Source: an uncultured Chthoniobacterales bacterium (GTDB taxonomy: Bacteria > Verrucomicrobiota > Verrucomicrobiia > Chthoniobacterales > UBA10450). From it: a stretch of DNA of 35,582 nt. The notes beneath the pieces are model-generated. The model was not told the origin of the DNA and ran no database searches. It saw only the letters and a program-made list of their open reading frames with translations. Shown here piece by piece: positions 16,381 to 24,245 of this stretch. The position numbers were made by a program, and so were the translations under genes. The stretch spans positions 1-35,582 of the forward strand of contig CADCTA010000063.1 of NCBI GenBank assembly GCA_902805675.1, read 5' to 3'. Within the stretch, counting starts at the first letter, position 1. Every line of letters starts with the position of its first letter.

Positions 16381-17046
16381 ATGAATCTGACCAAGGCGCT
16401 CTGCGCCGCGCTGCTCTTCGGGGGGATCGCCAGCACGCAGGCTCAACTGGCGTGGGAGAAAACGGAAGTCGAGTTGCGCCCGAAACCCGGCGAGGAGAAC
16501 GCGGTCGCGCAGTTCAAGTACACGAACAAAGGCGACAAGCCGATCCGCATCACCAATGTGAAGAGCTCGTGCGGCTGCACGGTGCCTGCCCTGAAGAAGA
16601 ATGAGGTCGCGCCGGGTGAAAGCGGCGAAATCACTGCGACGTTCAACATCGGCGGCCGCACCGGCACGCAGGTGAAAACCGTGGCAGTGCAGACAGACGA
16701 TCCTTCGCAGCCCATGACCAATCTCGTGCTGAAAGCCGTGATCCCGGAGATGGTGCAGGTGCAGCCCGCCTTCGTCTATTGGGAGACGGGTGAAGCGGCG
16801 AAGCCCAAGACGATCACTGTTCGTGCCGGCAAGGATGTCGCGGTCGGGGCGCTCAACGTCACGTCATCGAGCCCCGACTTCTCGACCAAGGTGGAGAAGA
16901 GTGAGGCCGGCGAGTTTCTGATTCACGTGCAGCCGAAGGACACGAGCGCGCAGCTCTCCGCTACGCTGACGATCAAAACTGATCTGCCGAAGCCATTCTA
17001 TGCCAGCGCACGCGTGACCGGCCCCGCCTCGGCGGGCGGTCGTTAG
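16381..17046 (+). CDS. Exported DUF1573 protein
   Basis: The 221-aa precursor has a Sec signal peptide (MNLTKALCAALLFGGIASTQAQ, cleavage near residue 21). The DUF1573 domain follows: FKYTNKGDKPIRITNVKSSCGCT with the conserved C64-G-C66 pair, then GESGEITATFNIGGRTGTQVKTVAVQTDD. The fold is an immunoglobulin/ASH-like beta sandwich. The C-terminal half (about 120-221) is a second beta domain. The CxC pair may bind metal or be redox active. The rhodanese gene follows after 4 bp and the MauE-like gene overlaps that one, so this is the first gene of a three-gene operon of exported or membrane thiol-containing proteins. Confidence 0.88.
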   Translation: MNLTKALCAALLFGGIASTQAQLAWEKTEVELRPKPGEENAVAQFKYTNKGDKPIRITNVKSSCGCTVPALKKNEVAPGESGEITATFNIGGRTGTQVKTVAVQTDDPSQPMTNLVLKAVIPEMVQVQPAFVYWETGEAAKPKTITVRAGKDVAVGALNVTSSSPDFSTKVEKSEAGEFLIHVQPKDTSAQLSATLTIKTDLPKPFYASARVTGPASAGGR

Positions 17047-17050
17047 GCGC

Positions 17051-17476
17051 ATGCGCCCGATGATCCGCCAGGCCTTGCTCCTGCTTGGGCTGGCGTTTTT
17101 GCCCGCGATCGGCCAGGCGGTTTACCATCGCACGACTGCCCCATGGAATGAGCCGACCCTGAAGGAAGGCGAGGTGCGGCTCACCCAGGCGCGGGACTGG
17201 GGCGATAGCGTCATATGGGTGGACGCGCGGCCAGACGAGCAGTTCCAGCGCGATCACATTCCGCTGGCGGTGCAGCTGAACGAAGATCGCTGGGACGAGC
17301 TGTTCCCCCAGTTCATTGAGAAGTGGTCGCCCGATAAGCGCGTGGTGATTTACTGCAGCACCCTGAGCTGCGCGCTGAGCCATGACGTAACGAAGCGGCT
17401 GAAGGAACAAGCAGGGCTGCCGAACGTGTATGTCTTGAACGGCGGCTGGGAGGCGTGGCAGGACGCGTTGAAATGA
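17051..17476 (+). CDS. Exported rhodanese-like protein
   Basis: The 141-aa product starts with a short signal peptide (MIRQALLLLGLAFLPAIGQA). A single rhodanese domain follows: VIWVDARPDEQFQRDHIPLAVQL and the active loop VVIYCSTLSCALS with catalytic C102 and a second cysteine C107, then VYVLNGGWEAWQ. Periplasmic sulfurtransferase or persulfide handling is likely, but rhodanese domains can also be binding modules. The stop overlaps the next start (ATGA), and DUF1573 ends 4 bp before the start, so the three proteins are co-translated. Confidence 0.88.
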   Translation: MRPMIRQALLLLGLAFLPAIGQAVYHRTTAPWNEPTLKEGEVRLTQARDWGDSVIWVDARPDEQFQRDHIPLAVQLNEDRWDELFPQFIEKWSPDKRVVIYCSTLSCALSHDVTKRLKEQAGLPNVYVLNGGWEAWQDALK

Positions 17477-17961
17477 AGGACTCGCCACACGTCCAATCGC
17501 CCTTGATGCAGGCCCGGGGAAGCCTGGCGCCGCGTCTCTATGTCGTGCCTGCGCTGGGCGCCGTGATCGGCGGTCTCTTCATCTACGCCGGTGCGTTGAA
17601 GGCGTGGGATCCCGTGAAATTCGCAACAGACGTGCAGAATTTCCGCATCCTTCCCTGGGGCCTCGGCGTGCGGCTCGCGTTCTACCTGCCGTGGCTCGAG
17701 ATCATCTGCGGTGTCGCGCTGCTCATTGGGTGGATGCGGTCAGGCGCGCTGGCCATCCTCACCGGCCTGACGGTGATCTTCATCGGCGCCACGATCTCAG
17801 CGCAGGCGCGCGGGATTGATCTCGAGTGCGGTTGCTTCGGCAGCGCGACCAAGAACCTGTCCTTCGCGTCGCACATGGCGATCCTGGCCGGGATGCTCGC
17901 CGGGCTCATCATCCTCTGGTTCTGGAATCCTTCACGCAGCGCGCGCGGCAGCGCGTTGTAG
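17473..17961 (+). CDS. MauE/DoxX-like membrane protein
   Basis: The 162-aa product has four hydrophobic segments (about residues 22-42, 62-84, 88-108 and 132-152). The conserved C119-G-C121 in DLECGCFGSATK lies between segments 3 and 4, as in MauE/DoxX-type proteins that pair with thiol-redox partners. FIYAGALKAWDPVKFATDVQNFRILP is the family's N-terminal signature. With the rhodanese and DUF1573 it probably forms an inner-membrane redox module that passes electrons or sulfur between cytoplasm and periplasm; this is inference from gene order and paired cysteines. Confidence 0.86.
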   Translation: MKDSPHVQSPLMQARGSLAPRLYVVPALGAVIGGLFIYAGALKAWDPVKFATDVQNFRILPWGLGVRLAFYLPWLEIICGVALLIGWMRSGALAILTGLTVIFIGATISAQARGIDLECGCFGSATKNLSFASHMAILAGMLAGLIILWFWNPSRSARGSAL

Positions 17962-17978
17962 CGCGCTCGGCAGAAGCC

Positions 17979-18059
17979 GTCATCCCGAGCGAAGCCGAGG
18001 GATCCGGTGCGACGGCGCTCGGTTTGGCAGCGGGATTCCTCCACTCCGGTTGGAATGAC
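17979..18059. repeat. GTCATCCCGAG palindromic repeat (81 bp) between convergent genes
   Basis: The left end GTCATCCCGAGCGAAGCC(GAGGGATCC) and the right end GGATTCCTCC...GGAATGAC (to 18059) are imperfect reverse complements of about 27 bp. It lies between the stops of the MauE-like gene and the convergent glycosidase gene, so it could end transcription from both sides. Related sequences occur at 4923 and 33030. Confidence 0.7.
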
Positions 18060-18086
18060 AGGTTTAGTTTGCCGCTAGAGCCGAGG

Positions 18087-20771
18087 CTATAAATCCGTAA
18101 ACGGATCCGGCTTCGCGATCGTGCCGAGGCTGCCCTGCTGTTGAATCAGCTTCGCCACTAATCCGGTCCAGCCCGTTTGGTGACTGGCGCCTAATCCCGC
18201 GCCTGTGTCGCCGTTGAAATATTCGTGGAAAAGGTAGCGGTCGCGATCGCGGGCCGGATGGAGACCGCAGCCGTAGTGCGGCGCGAACGGTCGGTTGCCG
18301 TTTGCGTCCGGCAGCCAGAGCGAGATCAGCCGATTCGAGAGCTCATTCGCGATGCACTCGAGCGTCTGGAAGTTCCCGGAGCCGGTGGGGCATTCCACTT
18401 TGAAGTCGTCGCCATAATAGCGGTGAAACTTCTGCAGTGACTCGATCAGCAGGTAGTTGATCGGCATCCAGACTGGACCGCGCCAGTTTGAGTTTCCGCC
18501 GAATACGCCGCTCTGCGACTCCGCGGGCTCGTAGCGCACCTCGCGTTGCTCACCGGATCCCTGGAGCACGAAGGGATGCTGCTCGTGATACTTGCTCATC
18601 GAGCGGACGCCGTAGGGGCTGAGGAATTCTTCCGGGTCAAGCATGCGCCGCAAGAGCCGCTTCATGCGATGACCGCGGGTCAGCGCGATGAGCCGGCGCT
18701 CGCCGCTGCCCGGTGCGTGCCAGCGCGAGATCAAGGCAGCCAGGTCGGGCCGGTTTTCGAGATACCACTCGAGGCGCGATTTGAATCCAGGCACGGCTTC
18801 CAGCAACTCCGGCTCGATCGTCTCCACGGCGAGCAACGGCATCAGGCCGACGAGGGAGCGGACGCGCATCCGCACATAGCGCCCATCCGGCAGGTGGAGG
18901 ACATCGTAGAAAAACTCATCATCCTCGTCCCACAACCCGATGCCTTTGCCACCCGCGTTGTTCATCGCCCCCGCGATGGCGAGGAAGTGTTCGAAGAACT
19001 TCGTCGCGATGTTTTCGTAGACCGGATTCTCGCGCGCGAGCTCGAGCGCGATCCGCATCAGATTGAGCGAGAACATCCCCATCCAGCTCGTGGCGTCGCT
19101 CTGCTCGAGATGTCCGCCGCCCGGCAGCTTCATGCTGCGATCGAAGACGCCGATGTTATCGAGCCCGAGGAAACCGCCTTCGAAGATGTTGTTGCCGGAC
19201 GAATCCTTCCGATTCACCCACCAGGTGAAGGCGATCAGCATCTTGTGGAAAATGGTCTCGAGAAAGGCGCGATCGCCGCGGCCGGTCTGCCGCTGCTCCA
19301 TCTTGTAGACACGCCATGCCGCCCAGCCGATGACGGGCGGATTCACGTCGCTGAAGTTCCACTCGTAAGCCGGGATCTGGCCGTTGGGATGCTGGTACCA
19401 CTCGCGCGTGATCAGATCGAGCTGGTCCTTGGCAAACTGCGGATCGACCAGCGCGAGCGGGATGCAGTGGAACGCGATGTCCCACGATGCATACCACGGA
19501 TACTCCCACTTATCGGGCATCGACATGACGCGCTCGTTGTGGAGGTGGCGCCACTCCCAGTTGCGGCCGCGCTTGCGTTCTTCGGCGGGCGCGGGTTGAC
19601 CCGGATCGCCCTCCAGCCACTGCTCGACCACGTAGTGGTAGAACTGCTTGCTCCAGAGCATGCCGGCGAGCGCCTGTCGTTGGATCGCGCGGTGCTCCGG
19701 GATCAGCGATGCCGGCGCGAGCGTCTCGTAGAATTCATCTGCCTCACGTGAGCGCAGTGCGAACGTCTCATCGAAGCTCTCGAAGGGATCTGCGATCGCC
19801 GCAGCGGAGTCGACCTGCTGGAGGCGCAGGCGGACGGAGCGGCGTTCTCCCGGCGCCAGGACGAGCCGCAGGTGTGCGGCGGCTTTCGTGCCGAATTGCT
19901 GCGGATTTACGGCGCCGGATCGCCCGTCTACGAGAAACTCATGGAAAGCGTCCTTCGTGAAGGGAGACGTATTAGGCACTTTCCAAAGCCGCTCGGTGTT
20001 CGTCTCATTCTCGGTGAACAGCAGCGCGTCGGCCTCTTCGCAGACCAAGGCGTACTTACCCAGCACGTGATGGAGCGCGTCGATCCGCGGCAGCTTTCCT
20101 GAACCGCGCGACGCGCGCAGGAGCGGTTTGCGATCGTCGCGACCCCAGCCCCACGTATTGCGGAACCAGAGTGTCGGGAGCAGATGCAGCGCTGCTTCTC
20201 TTTGGCTCGCGTTGGTGATGGTCGCGCGGATCAACAGATCGCGTGGCAGCCGCTTCGCATATTCGATCTCGATGTCGAAACAGCCGCCGTCGAACACACC
20301 GGTATCGGCGAGCTCAAACTCCGGTTCCTGCCGCGTCCGCAGCCTATTTTGCCTGACGATCTCATCATTCGGGCACGCGTCGCACGCATAGCGATACGTC
20401 ATCCGCATGTAGCTATGCGAAGGCGTGTTGTCGTCGTAGAAGTAGACCTCCTTGACGTCTTCGCCGTGATTGCCCTGCGGTCCCGTCAGCCCGAAGAAGC
20501 GCTCCTTTAGGATCGGGTCCCGCTCGTTCCAGAAGGCGAAGGCAAAGCAGAGGCGCTGCTTGAAATCGCTGATGCCGGCAATGCCGTCTTCGTTCCAGCG
20601 GTAGGCGCGGGAACGGGCGTGCTCGTGCGGGAAATAATTCCATGCATCGCCGTCGTCGCTGTAATCTTCGCGCACTGTTCCCCAGGCGCGTTCGCTCACG
20701 TAGGGACCCCACAGGTCCCACTGCTCTTCGCCGCGATTGTTTCGCTCGACGCGAATCTGCTCGGCGGTCAT
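18087..20771 (-). CDS. GH63/MGH1-like (alpha/alpha)6-barrel glycosidase
   Basis: The 894-aa product has no signal peptide and is probably cytoplasmic. An N-terminal beta-rich region (WDLWGPYVSERAWGTVREDYS through about residue 330) precedes a (alpha/alpha)6 toroid. The barrel carries YPWYASWDIAFHCIPLALVDP with a candidate catalytic aspartate, IPAYEWNFSDVNPPVIGWA with a candidate glutamate, FLGLDNIGVFDRS, and near the C-terminus WRGPVWMPINYLLIESLQ, typical of the GH63 and MGH1-like clan. Substrates in that clan include glucosides, mannosylglycerate and glucosylglycerate, so a compatible-solute or oligosaccharide role is possible. ATG 20771 is used; the longer frame to 20864 lies inside mazF. 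It follows mazEF on the same strand after 31 bp. Confidence 0.85.
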   Translation of the reverse strand: MTAEQIRVERNNRGEEQWDLWGPYVSERAWGTVREDYSDDGDAWNYFPHEHARSRAYRWNEDGIAGISDFKQRLCFAFAFWNERDPILKERFFGLTGPQGNHGEDVKEVYFYDDNTPSHSYMRMTYRYACDACPNDEIVRQNRLRTRQEPEFELADTGVFDGGCFDIEIEYAKRLPRDLLIRATITNASQREAALHLLPTLWFRNTWGWGRDDRKPLLRASRGSGKLPRIDALHHVLGKYALVCEEADALLFTENETNTERLWKVPNTSPFTKDAFHEFLVDGRSGAVNPQQFGTKAAAHLRLVLAPGERRSVRLRLQQVDSAAAIADPFESFDETFALRSREADEFYETLAPASLIPEHRAIQRQALAGMLWSKQFYHYVVEQWLEGDPGQPAPAEERKRGRNWEWRHLHNERVMSMPDKWEYPWYASWDIAFHCIPLALVDPQFAKDQLDLITREWYQHPNGQIPAYEWNFSDVNPPVIGWAAWRVYKMEQRQTGRGDRAFLETIFHKMLIAFTWWVNRKDSSGNNIFEGGFLGLDNIGVFDRSMKLPGGGHLEQSDATSWMGMFSLNLMRIALELARENPVYENIATKFFEHFLAIAGAMNNAGGKGIGLWDEDDEFFYDVLHLPDGRYVRMRVRSLVGLMPLLAVETIEPELLEAVPGFKSRLEWYLENRPDLAALISRWHAPGSGERRLIALTRGHRMKRLLRRMLDPEEFLSPYGVRSMSKYHEQHPFVLQGSGEQREVRYEPAESQSGVFGGNSNWRGPVWMPINYLLIESLQKFHRYYGDDFKVECPTGSGNFQTLECIANELSNRLISLWLPDANGNRPFAPHYGCGLHPARDRDRYLFHEYFNGDTGAGLGASHQTGWTGLVAKLIQQQGSLGTIAKPDPFTDL

Positions 20772-20802
20772 CGAGAGTACGGTCTGCGCGTACTGCGCGG
20801 CA

Positions 20803-21126
20803 TTAGCAATACATTTCCGCGAGGAGACGGCGCAAGGCAGCGGCGTCTCGCGCATGGAGCGCACCGAGTTTCCGGCCGAGACGCCTTTTGCTGACGGCGC
20901 GGATCTGGTCTGCGGCGACTTCCGCGGGCTTGCCTCCCACTTTGACCTGCAGGCGTGAGCGCCACGCGCCGTGTATTTGCGTCGTCATCGGGCAGATCAC
21001 GACCGTCTCGAGAGCACGATTCAAGACGTCCAGGCTAACAACTACCGCCGGACGCTTCTTGCGCAGCTCACTTCCGCGTATTGGCTCGAGGTCCACCCAG
21101 ATGACATCATAGCGCTTTGGAGTCAT
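20803..21126 (-). CDS. mazF: MazF-type endoribonuclease toxin
   Basis: The 107-aa product fits the MazF/PemK fold: YDVIWVDLEPIRGSELRKKRPAVVVS, with the family glycine and the RP turn of the first loop, then VVICPMTTQ (the conserved C-P-M/I-T strand) and AADQIRAVSKRRLGRKLG. MazF toxins cut mRNA at short sequences unless bound by antitoxin. Its ATG overlaps the mazE stop (ATGA), the usual coupling in type II systems. The helical C-terminus ends MYC. All recognisable active-site segments are present, so it appears intact. Confidence 0.9.
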   Translation of the reverse strand: MTPKRYDVIWVDLEPIRGSELRKKRPAVVVSLDVLNRALETVVICPMTTQIHGAWRSRLQVKVGGKPAEVAADQIRAVSKRRLGRKLGALHARDAAALRRLLAEMYC

Positions 21127-21371
21127 TCCAATCCATCGGCAGTCGTAGACTCCCAGTCCGACCAGTCTTCCGCGCTAGCCGCCATCTGCTTCGCTGTTTC
21201 CGGCCACGATAACTTCTGGGCTTTCCGCCGGTTTGGCCGCAGCACGATCTCTTCAGGTTTCTCTTCCACCACCACGGAATCGACGAGGTGATACTTGCGC
21301 AGCATGCTTGCCGGCAAGCGTATGCCGCGTGAATTACCGATCCGAGAAATCTTGAGAACGGTTGTGCTCAC
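21123..21371 (-). CDS. mazE: MazE-type antitoxin (AbrB/SpoVT-like)
   Basis: The 82-aa product has an N-terminal swapped-hairpin DNA-binding domain (LKISRIGNSRGIRLPASMLRKY, VVVEEKPEEIVLRP) and a C-terminal acidic, tryptophan-containing tail (EDWSDWESTTADG), the part that normally blocks MazF. It starts with GTG at 21371 and has no ATG near its conserved beginning. It would neutralise the toxin encoded at once downstream and, with it, repress its own promoter. Confidence 0.88.
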   Translation of the reverse strand: MSTTVLKISRIGNSRGIRLPASMLRKYHLVDSVVVEEKPEEIVLRPNRRKAQKLSWPETAKQMAASAEDWSDWESTTADGLE

Positions 21372-21382
21372 GCGTTAGCACT

Positions 21383-21390
21383 GTAATTAC
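21383..21390. promoter_or_regulatory. Palindrome GTAATTAC upstream of mazE (possible operator)
   Basis: An 8-bp perfect palindrome lies 11 bp before the GTG of mazE in an otherwise GC-rich stretch. AbrB-type antitoxins bind palindromes near their own promoter, so it may be the autoregulatory operator; its shortness makes a chance match possible. Confidence 0.3.
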
Positions 21391-21439
21391 GCCCTGCTTG
21401 GGAACGCAAGATGTTTGCGCTCGGATGGCGCGCGCCAAA

Positions 21440-23026
21440 TTACTCCCACTCGATCGTGCTCGGCGGCTTGCTCGAGATGTCGTAGCAGACGCGATTCACG
21501 CCTTTTACCTCGTTGATGATGCGCGACGAAATCCGCGCGAGCAGCTCGTAGGGCAGCCGGACCCAGTCGGCGGTCATGCCGTCCTGGCTCTCGACGATGC
21601 GGATCGCGATCGTGTTCTCGTAGGTGCGCTGATCGCCCATCACGCCGACCGAGCGAATCGGCAGCAGGACGGCGAACGATTGCCAGACGCGGTAATACCA
21701 ATCGGAGGCTTCCATTTCGCTGGTCACGATCGTGTCCGCTTCGCGAAGAATGTGGAGATACTCGGGCGTCACTTCACCGAGGATGCGGACCGCCAGTCCC
21801 GGCCCAGGGAACGGCTGGCGATGCACAATTTCCTTCGGCAACCCGAGCTGTAACCCAGCCTGCCGGACCTCGTCTTTGAACAACTGACGTACCGGCTCGA
21901 CGAGCTCGAAGTGCATCTTCTCGGGGAGCCCGCCGACGTTGTGGTGGCTCTTGATGACATGCGCGGGATTGCCGCCGATCGCGACGCTTTCGATGACGTC
22001 GGGATACAGCGTCCCCTGCGCGAGGAATCGATAGCTGTGGCCGTGCGCGCCGTTCGCCTGGTCTTCAGCGAGCAGTTCCTCGGTCGCGTGCTGGAACACG
22101 TCGATAAACTCGTTGCCGATGATCTTCCGCTTTTGCTCGGGATCGGTGACGCCTTTCAGCTTGCTCAGGAAACGCTCGGAGGCGTCGACGTACTTGAGCT
22201 TGATGTGGAAGTTCTCGCCGAAGACGCGCTGCACGATCTCTTCTTCGCGGGCCCGCAGGAGTCCGTTGTTGACGAAAATACAGGTCAGCTGATCGCCGAT
22301 CGCTTTGTGCAGCAGCGCGGCAACGACGGATGAATCCACGCCGCCACTGAGGCCGAGAACGACCTTCTCTTCGCCGACCTGCCGCCGCACCTGCTCGCAC
22401 GCTTCATCGATGAACGAGCCCATCGTCCAATCCATCCCGCAGTGGCAGATTTGGTAGACGAAGTTCTGGATGATCTCGCGCCCGCGCGGCGTGTGCGCTA
22501 CTTCGGGGTGGAATTGCAGGCCGTAGAGCTTGCGATCCGGATCCTCGATTGCGGCGAACGGTGAGTTTTCCGTGTAGGCCGCGGTGCGAAAACCAGGCGG
22601 TAACTCAGTCAGCTTATCGGCGTGGCTATTCCAGATATCGAGCTGCTCGCCGATGCCGTGGAAAAGGGATGAGCCGTCCGCCACGTGCAGCATGCTCGCG
22701 CCATACTCGCGCCGCGCGCTGAACTCGACTTTGCCGCCAAGGTGATGCGCGATCTGCTGCATGCCGTAGCAGATGCCGAGCACCGGAATTCCGAGCGCGA
22801 AGATCGCAGGATCGATCTGCGGCGCGCGCTCTTCGTAGACGCTCGCCGGTCCACCGGAAAGGACGATGCCTTTCGCGTTTGCTTCCGCCACGCGGGCGGC
22901 GGTGATGCTAAACGGAACGACCTCCGAGTACACCTGGCACTCGCGAATCCGGCGCGCGATGACCTGCGTGTACTGCGAGCCGAAATCGAGGATGAGGATC
23001 TTCGAGTGCGCGGTAGTCGTGGACAT
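21440..23026 (-). CDS. guaA: GMP synthase (glutamine-hydrolysing)
   Basis: The 528-aa enzyme converts XMP to GMP with ATP and glutamine in the last step of guanine nucleotide synthesis. The class I amidotransferase domain has C86 (GICYGMQ), H173 and E175 (QFHPEVAHT). The PP-loop ATP pyrophosphatase motif SGGVDSS is at 227-233. The C-terminal dimerisation domain contains [10 protein letters not shown] and ends [18 protein letters not shown], the universal end of GuaA. Full length and intact. The small lipoprotein gene lies 5 bp upstream on the same strand. Confidence 0.97.
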   Translation of the reverse strand: MSTTTAHSKILILDFGSQYTQVIARRIRECQVYSEVVPFSITAARVAEANAKGIVLSGGPASVYEERAPQIDPAIFALGIPVLGICYGMQQIAHHLGGKVEFSARREYGASMLHVADGSSLFHGIGEQLDIWNSHADKLTELPPGFRTAAYTENSPFAAIEDPDRKLYGLQFHPEVAHTPRGREIIQNFVYQICHCGMDWTMGSFIDEACEQVRRQVGEEKVVLGLSGGVDSSVVAALLHKAIGDQLTCIFVNNGLLRAREEEIVQRVFGENFHIKLKYVDASERFLSKLKGVTDPEQKRKIIGNEFIDVFQHATEELLAEDQANGAHGHSYRFLAQGTLYPDVIESVAIGGNPAHVIKSHHNVGGLPEKMHFELVEPVRQLFKDEVRQAGLQLGLPKEIVHRQPFPGPGLAVRILGEVTPEYLHILREADTIVTSEMEASDWYYRVWQSFAVLLPIRSVGVMGDQRTYENTIAIRIVESQDGMTADWVRLPYELLARISSRIINEVKGVNRVCYDISSKPPSTIEWE

Positions 23027-23031
23027 GCGCG

Positions 23032-23235
23032 CTACCGATCGCGTGGGGGCGGCGGACCTTCGCGCGGCCTGACGTATGGGTCGCCGGTGCGGTCGATTTC
23101 CGGCATCACCTCGCCCTGGCCGCTCGCGCCGCGGCGCACCTGCTCGCCCAACTCTTCCGGCGTCGGACCTTCGCTCGCACAGCCGACAAATGAGAGCACA
23201 CCAGCAAGGCTGATTGCGGCGAGAAGTGGCTTCAT
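23032..23235 (-). CDS. Small lipoprotein
   Basis: The 67-aa product [19 protein letters not shown] has a lipobox with C19 as the lipidated residue, followed by a short, proline-rich and charged mature part ending [13 protein letters not shown] 23235 is chosen; a TTG two codons earlier is less likely. It is probably anchored to a membrane. Only 5 bp separate it from guaA, so they may share a transcript although their functions look unrelated. No family is recognised. Confidence 0.75.
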   Translation of the reverse strand: MKPLLAAISLAGVLSFVGCASEGPTPEELGEQVRRGASGQGEVMPEIDRTGDPYVRPREGPPPPRDR

Positions 23236-23310
23236 CTGCAAAGATTAGAGTGCCGTCCGGTCATTGCAAGGATGCTGCGACGGGGTCCGCGGCAGGCGCC
23301 GCAAATCCAG

Positions 23311-23378
23311 CGGTGCTTGTGCCAAGCACCGGATCCGCGGGTCCCGTTCGTCCGGTGCGCAGGCGCTTGGCAAAGCGC
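23311..23378. repeat. Compact multi-hairpin sequence
   Basis: CGGTGCTTG/CAAGCACCG (23311-23331) forms a perfect 9-bp stem; GCACCGGA/TCCGGTGC spans an alternative stem using the same right arm; GCGCTT/AAGCGC (23363-23378) forms a third. It sits in the 211-bp divergent region between the lipoprotein and aat. The pattern looks like an interspersed repeat or a structured leader; I see no second copy in this window. Confidence 0.5.
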
Positions 23379-23446
23379 TCTTACACCGCGGCGGCACGAC
23401 GGCGTTAGCAGGTTGCGCATCTCGCTTCAGGGCAGAAGACTCGCAT

Positions 23447-24022
23447 GTGATCGCGCCAGAAATCCTCCTGCAAGGCTACCGGCTCGGGGTGTTCCCGATG
23501 GCGATGGAGGATGGTGCGATTGAGTGGTTTTCGCCCGATCCGCGAGGCGTGCTGCCGCTCGATGGCTTCCACGCTCCACACGCGCTCGCGCGCTTGTTGA
23601 CGAAGCAGCGCTTCGAGATCCGGATCAACGTTTCCTTCACCGAGGTGATGCGCCGCTGCGCTCGACGCGACGAGACATGGATCAACGAGGAGATCATCGC
23701 GAGCTACACTCGCCTGCACCAACTTGGATACGCGCACTCCGTCGAAACGTGGAGGGACGGCAAGCTCGTCGGCGGGCTCTACGGTGTGGCGCTGGGCGGC
23801 GCGTTTTTTGGTGAGTCCATGTTTCACGAGGTGACGGACGCCTCAAAGGTGGCATTGGCTGGGCTCGTTGATCGTCTCCGCGCCCGCCAATTCATCTTGC
23901 TCGACACGCAATGGCTCACGCCGCACCTGGCGCGGTTCGGAGGGACGGAGATATCGCGCCGGCATTACATGCATCTGCTCGGGCGGGCCCTCGCGCTGTC
24001 ATCCACGTTTGATGATCAGTGA
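23447..24022 (+). CDS. aat: Leucyl/phenylalanyl-tRNA--protein transferase
   Basis: The enzyme transfers Leu or Phe from aminoacyl-tRNA to proteins with N-terminal Arg or Lys, making N-degrons for ClpS/ClpAP. The 191-aa product starts EILLQGYRLGVFPMA and shows the family signatures WFSPDPRGVLPL, CARRDETWINEEIIASY, AHSVETWRDGKLVGGLYGVALGGAFFGESMFH and LLDTQWLTPHL. It starts at GTG 23447; the longer frame from 23264 would run through the hairpin region. Length is at the short end of the usual range (190-240). A tRNA-Phe gene follows 92 bp downstream. Confidence 0.93.
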   Translation: MIAPEILLQGYRLGVFPMAMEDGAIEWFSPDPRGVLPLDGFHAPHALARLLTKQRFEIRINVSFTEVMRRCARRDETWINEEIIASYTRLHQLGYAHSVETWRDGKLVGGLYGVALGGAFFGESMFHEVTDASKVALAGLVDRLRARQFILLDTQWLTPHLARFGGTEISRRHYMHLLGRALALSSTFDDQ

Positions 24023-24048
24023 GGCGAGGGGGTTCTCCCTTGCTCGCC
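24023..24048 (+). terminator. Hairpin directly after aat
   Basis: GGCGAG (24023-24028) pairs with CTCGCC (24043-24048), with further G-C pairing GGGG/CTCCC inside. It begins at the base after the stop codon. No long U-tract follows. Confidence 0.42.
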
Positions 24049-24114
24049 TGCCGGAATCTTGCATAGTGCTCGCTGCTTTGCCGGTGCGCTTTCGCCGCTG
24101 GTCGAGCAGCGTGC

Positions 24115-24190
24115 GGCTGAGTAGCTCAGTTGGTAGAGCAGTGGACTGAAAATCCACGTGTCGGGGGTTCAATTCCCTCCTCAGCCACCA
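24115..24190 (+). tRNA. tRNA-Phe (GAA)
   Basis: A complete cloverleaf: acceptor GGCTGAG (24115-24121) with CTCAGCC (24180-24186), D-arm GCTCAGTTGGTAGAGC, anticodon stem-loop TGGACTGAAAATCCA with anticodon GAA, T-arm GGGGGTTCAATTCCCTC, discriminator A and an encoded CCA (24188-24190). Confidence 0.97.
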
Positions 24191-24245
24191 CTTCAGCTGC
24201 CGGTGTTTTGCAACCGAAGCACGGTGCATCGTCGTATCTCAGCCG

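Noticed and set aside
18546..19751. 401-codon open frame on the + strand inside the glycosidase gene
   Set aside because: It is antisense to a gene with clear family motifs, its product is low-complexity Arg/Glu/Ala-rich with no recognisable fold, and long antisense frames are expected at this GC content.
21031..21042. GGCTAACAAC as a further attC R'' end
   Set aside because: It lies inside mazF coding sequence, with no matching R' or stem; a chance match.
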